Below are positions 13,057 through 13,930 of a stretch of 13,930 bases of DNA, one piece after another. The stretch comes from SKPH01 sp051748565 (GTDB lineage: Bacteria; Bacillota; Dethiobacteria; DTU022), in NCBI GenBank assembly GCA_051748565.1, contig JBNJHN010000056.1, positions 1 through 13,930 on the forward strand, given 5' to 3'. The number at the start of each line of letters is the position of its first letter. Position 1 is the stretch's first letter. The position numbers were made by a program, and so were the translations under genes. The notes beneath the pieces were generated by a model. The model did not search any database and was not told the origin of the DNA. It saw nothing but the letters and a program-made list of their open reading frames with translations.

Positions 13057-13650
13057 TTAAGGTTCCACTGTAAAATTAATAGCGCCTCTATCAGTATGCT
13101 GCCGGGAAGCATCGCTTGAAGTGCTGTGACGGGCAACTATCAAGGTATAGGTTTCTCCCGGAGTCAGCTCAGCAATATTGTATCCTTCTCCATCCGGAAA
13201 CATTAAGGGGTAGGAAAACTCCATAATTACTGTTCCGTCCTCATAAGAAAAGAAAAAATCATCAACTGCTGTCGTATTTGCCTCTGAGTGGTTCCGGCCG
13301 CGGCCTACATCGTCCCGAAAAACCGGTGTTCCTTCCTCAATAAAGCCAATGATCATATTGGAACCGTCCATGCCCCCTCCTCGATTATTCAACCCTACGG
13401 CAACCCATCCGCCTGCTTCCATTTGTATGTGAATATAGAAATAGTTACCCTCATGAGCCATACGGATATCGGATCCCAGCACCTGTGCCGGTGCCGCCGG
13501 GTATTCTGCACTGGATCCATCAACAGATAAAGATTGATCCACCCGCCCCATTACAGGCAACCCTTCATCAGGTACCCCATCAGGAGCATTTTCACAGCCT
13601 GCAAGCAGGGCCAAACCCGGAACCAGCAATATGATCAGTAAAAACCGCAT
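13057..13650 (-). CDS. DOMON-domain lipoprotein
   Basis: This is a 197-residue exported lipoprotein. A hydrophobic signal (FLLIILLVPGLALLAGC) ends in a lipobox with the modified cysteine at C19, so the mature protein is anchored to the outer face of the membrane. A short proline- and acid-rich linker follows. A beta-rich domain (about 38-195) carries DOMON hallmarks: GGWVAVGLNNRGGGMDGSNMIIGF, then TAVDDFFFSYEDGTVIMEFSYPL, and DRGAINFTV at the end. DOMON domains bind heme or sugars. M64 and H175 or H185 could be considered as heme ligands by loose analogy with cytochrome-type DOMON proteins, but this is a guess. GGGGTGG lies six bases before the ATG at 13650. The gene is downstream of the rRNA terminator on the same strand and has its own promoter. 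Electron transfer or extracellular ligand binding are both open. Confidence 0.82.
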   Translation of the reverse strand: MRFLLIILLVPGLALLAGCENAPDGVPDEGLPVMGRVDQSLSVDGSSAEYPAAPAQVLGSDIRMAHEGNYFYIHIQMEAGGWVAVGLNNRGGGMDGSNMIIGFIEEGTPVFRDDVGRGRNHSEANTTAVDDFFFSYEDGTVIMEFSYPLMFPDGEGYNIAELTPGETYTLIVARHSTSSDASRQHTDRGAINFTVEP

Positions 13651-13764
13651 TGACTGCCACCCCCCTTAAAACATTAAGCTCTGCAACAACCCCGACCCAT
13701 CCATAAAAATGGAATAGGGATAAATAAGTTTACACCTTCTTGATGTGTTGATTCATTATTCTAT

Positions 13765-13773
13765 ATTATACCA
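13765..13773 (-). promoter_or_regulatory. Extended -10 promoter of the DOMON lipoprotein gene
   Basis: On the minus strand TGG-TATAAT (-10 at 13765-13770) is a perfect extended -10, the same nine bases as in the Nfu promoter. No good -35 is present; a run of T lies at that distance. It gives a leader of roughly 105 bases before the start codon at 13650, in which I saw no riboswitch I could name. Confidence 0.6.
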
Positions 13774-13831
13774 TCAATTCTTGCCGTAAAAAACACACAT
13801 AGCACAGTTATTACACATTTATGAATACAAG

Positions 13832-13860
13832 CAGGCCTCCCTGTGTACGAGGGAGGCCTG
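13832..13860 (-). terminator. Rho-independent terminator of the rRNA operon
   Basis: A perfect 11-bp stem (13832-13842 with 13850-13860; CAGGCCTCCCT) closes a 7-base loop, about 16 bases after the 5S 3' end on the minus strand. The following minus-strand bases (CTTGTATT) are only moderately T-rich. Position and stem strength make it the rRNA operon terminator. Confidence 0.85.
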
Positions 13861-13876
13861 TTAAGGAAAATAGTAT

Positions 13877-13930
13877 TCTGGCGGGGACCTACTCTCCCGG
13901 GGGCTTACGCCCCGAGTACCATCGGCGCTG
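13877..13930 (-). rRNA. rrf: 5S ribosomal RNA, 3' part
   Basis: The minus strand reads CAGCGCCGATGGTACTCGGG, then continues through a GGGGC/GCCCC-type hairpin, GGGAGAGTAGG and CCCCGCCAG. This is the conserved 3' third of bacterial 5S rRNA (compare CAGCGCCGAUGGUAGU and GAGAGUAGGACGCCGCCA in Bacillus). The gene continues beyond the right edge; the exact 3' end is uncertain by a few bases. It implies a 16S-23S-5S operon on the minus strand just outside the window. Confidence 0.95.

Noticed and set aside
1..13930. CRISPR arrays, tRNA genes, prophage genes, toxin-antitoxin pairs, complete insertion sequences
   Set aside because: I looked for spaced direct repeats, tRNA-like TTCGAnTC arms with CCA ends, integrases and transposases and saw none that I could support.

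Overview
The window looks like chromosome from a low-to-mid GC Gram-positive anaerobe of the Clostridia type. The pointers are a ctsR-mcsA-mcsB-clpC heat-shock operon, a CtsR operator, strong AGGAGG-type ribosome binding sites, a CooC-type nickel ATPase next to what looks like the start of a carbon monoxide dehydrogenase gene, and a flavodoxin/2[4Fe-4S] fusion protein. The species cannot be named from this sequence.

Layout. Positions 1-913 (minus): a cooC-like maturation ATPase followed by the first codons of a probable cooS. Positions 1034-5851 (minus): the clpC terminator, clpC, a 19-nt perfect terminal inverted repeat element sitting between clpC and mcsB, then mcsB, mcsA and ctsR, with a CtsR box over the ctsR promoter. 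Positions 5950-7741 (minus): a trxB-mgtC pair behind a near-consensus promoter whose -10 lies inside a perfect palindrome. Positions 7803-10550 (plus): an Nfu/NifU C-terminal scaffold, a strong terminator, then a cysteine desulfurase and thiI. Positions 10602-11673 (minus): an EFR1-like flavodoxin/ferredoxin protein, divergent from a ModE-like winged-helix regulator (11758-12114, plus). Positions 12195-13017 (plus): two overlapping genes for small paralogous two-helix membrane proteins of unknown function. Positions 13057-13770 (minus): a DOMON-type lipoprotein. The right edge holds a 5S rRNA 3' end on the minus strand with its terminator, so an rRNA operon lies just outside.

How it works together. 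CtsR represses its own operon. McsB (with McsA) is the arginine kinase that inactivates CtsR and marks proteins for ClpC-ClpP. The desulfurase-ThiI pair supplies sulfur for tRNA 4-thiouridine, and Nfu carries Fe-S clusters. CooC inserts nickel into CooS. The functions of the two-helix pair, the DOMON lipoprotein and the flavodoxin/ferredoxin protein remain open. Most of the window is conserved housekeeping. I found no phage, CRISPR or complete insertion sequence. The least explained parts are the inverted-repeat element, the two-helix pair and the trxB operator-like palindrome. No gene-free stretch exceeds 300 bases.
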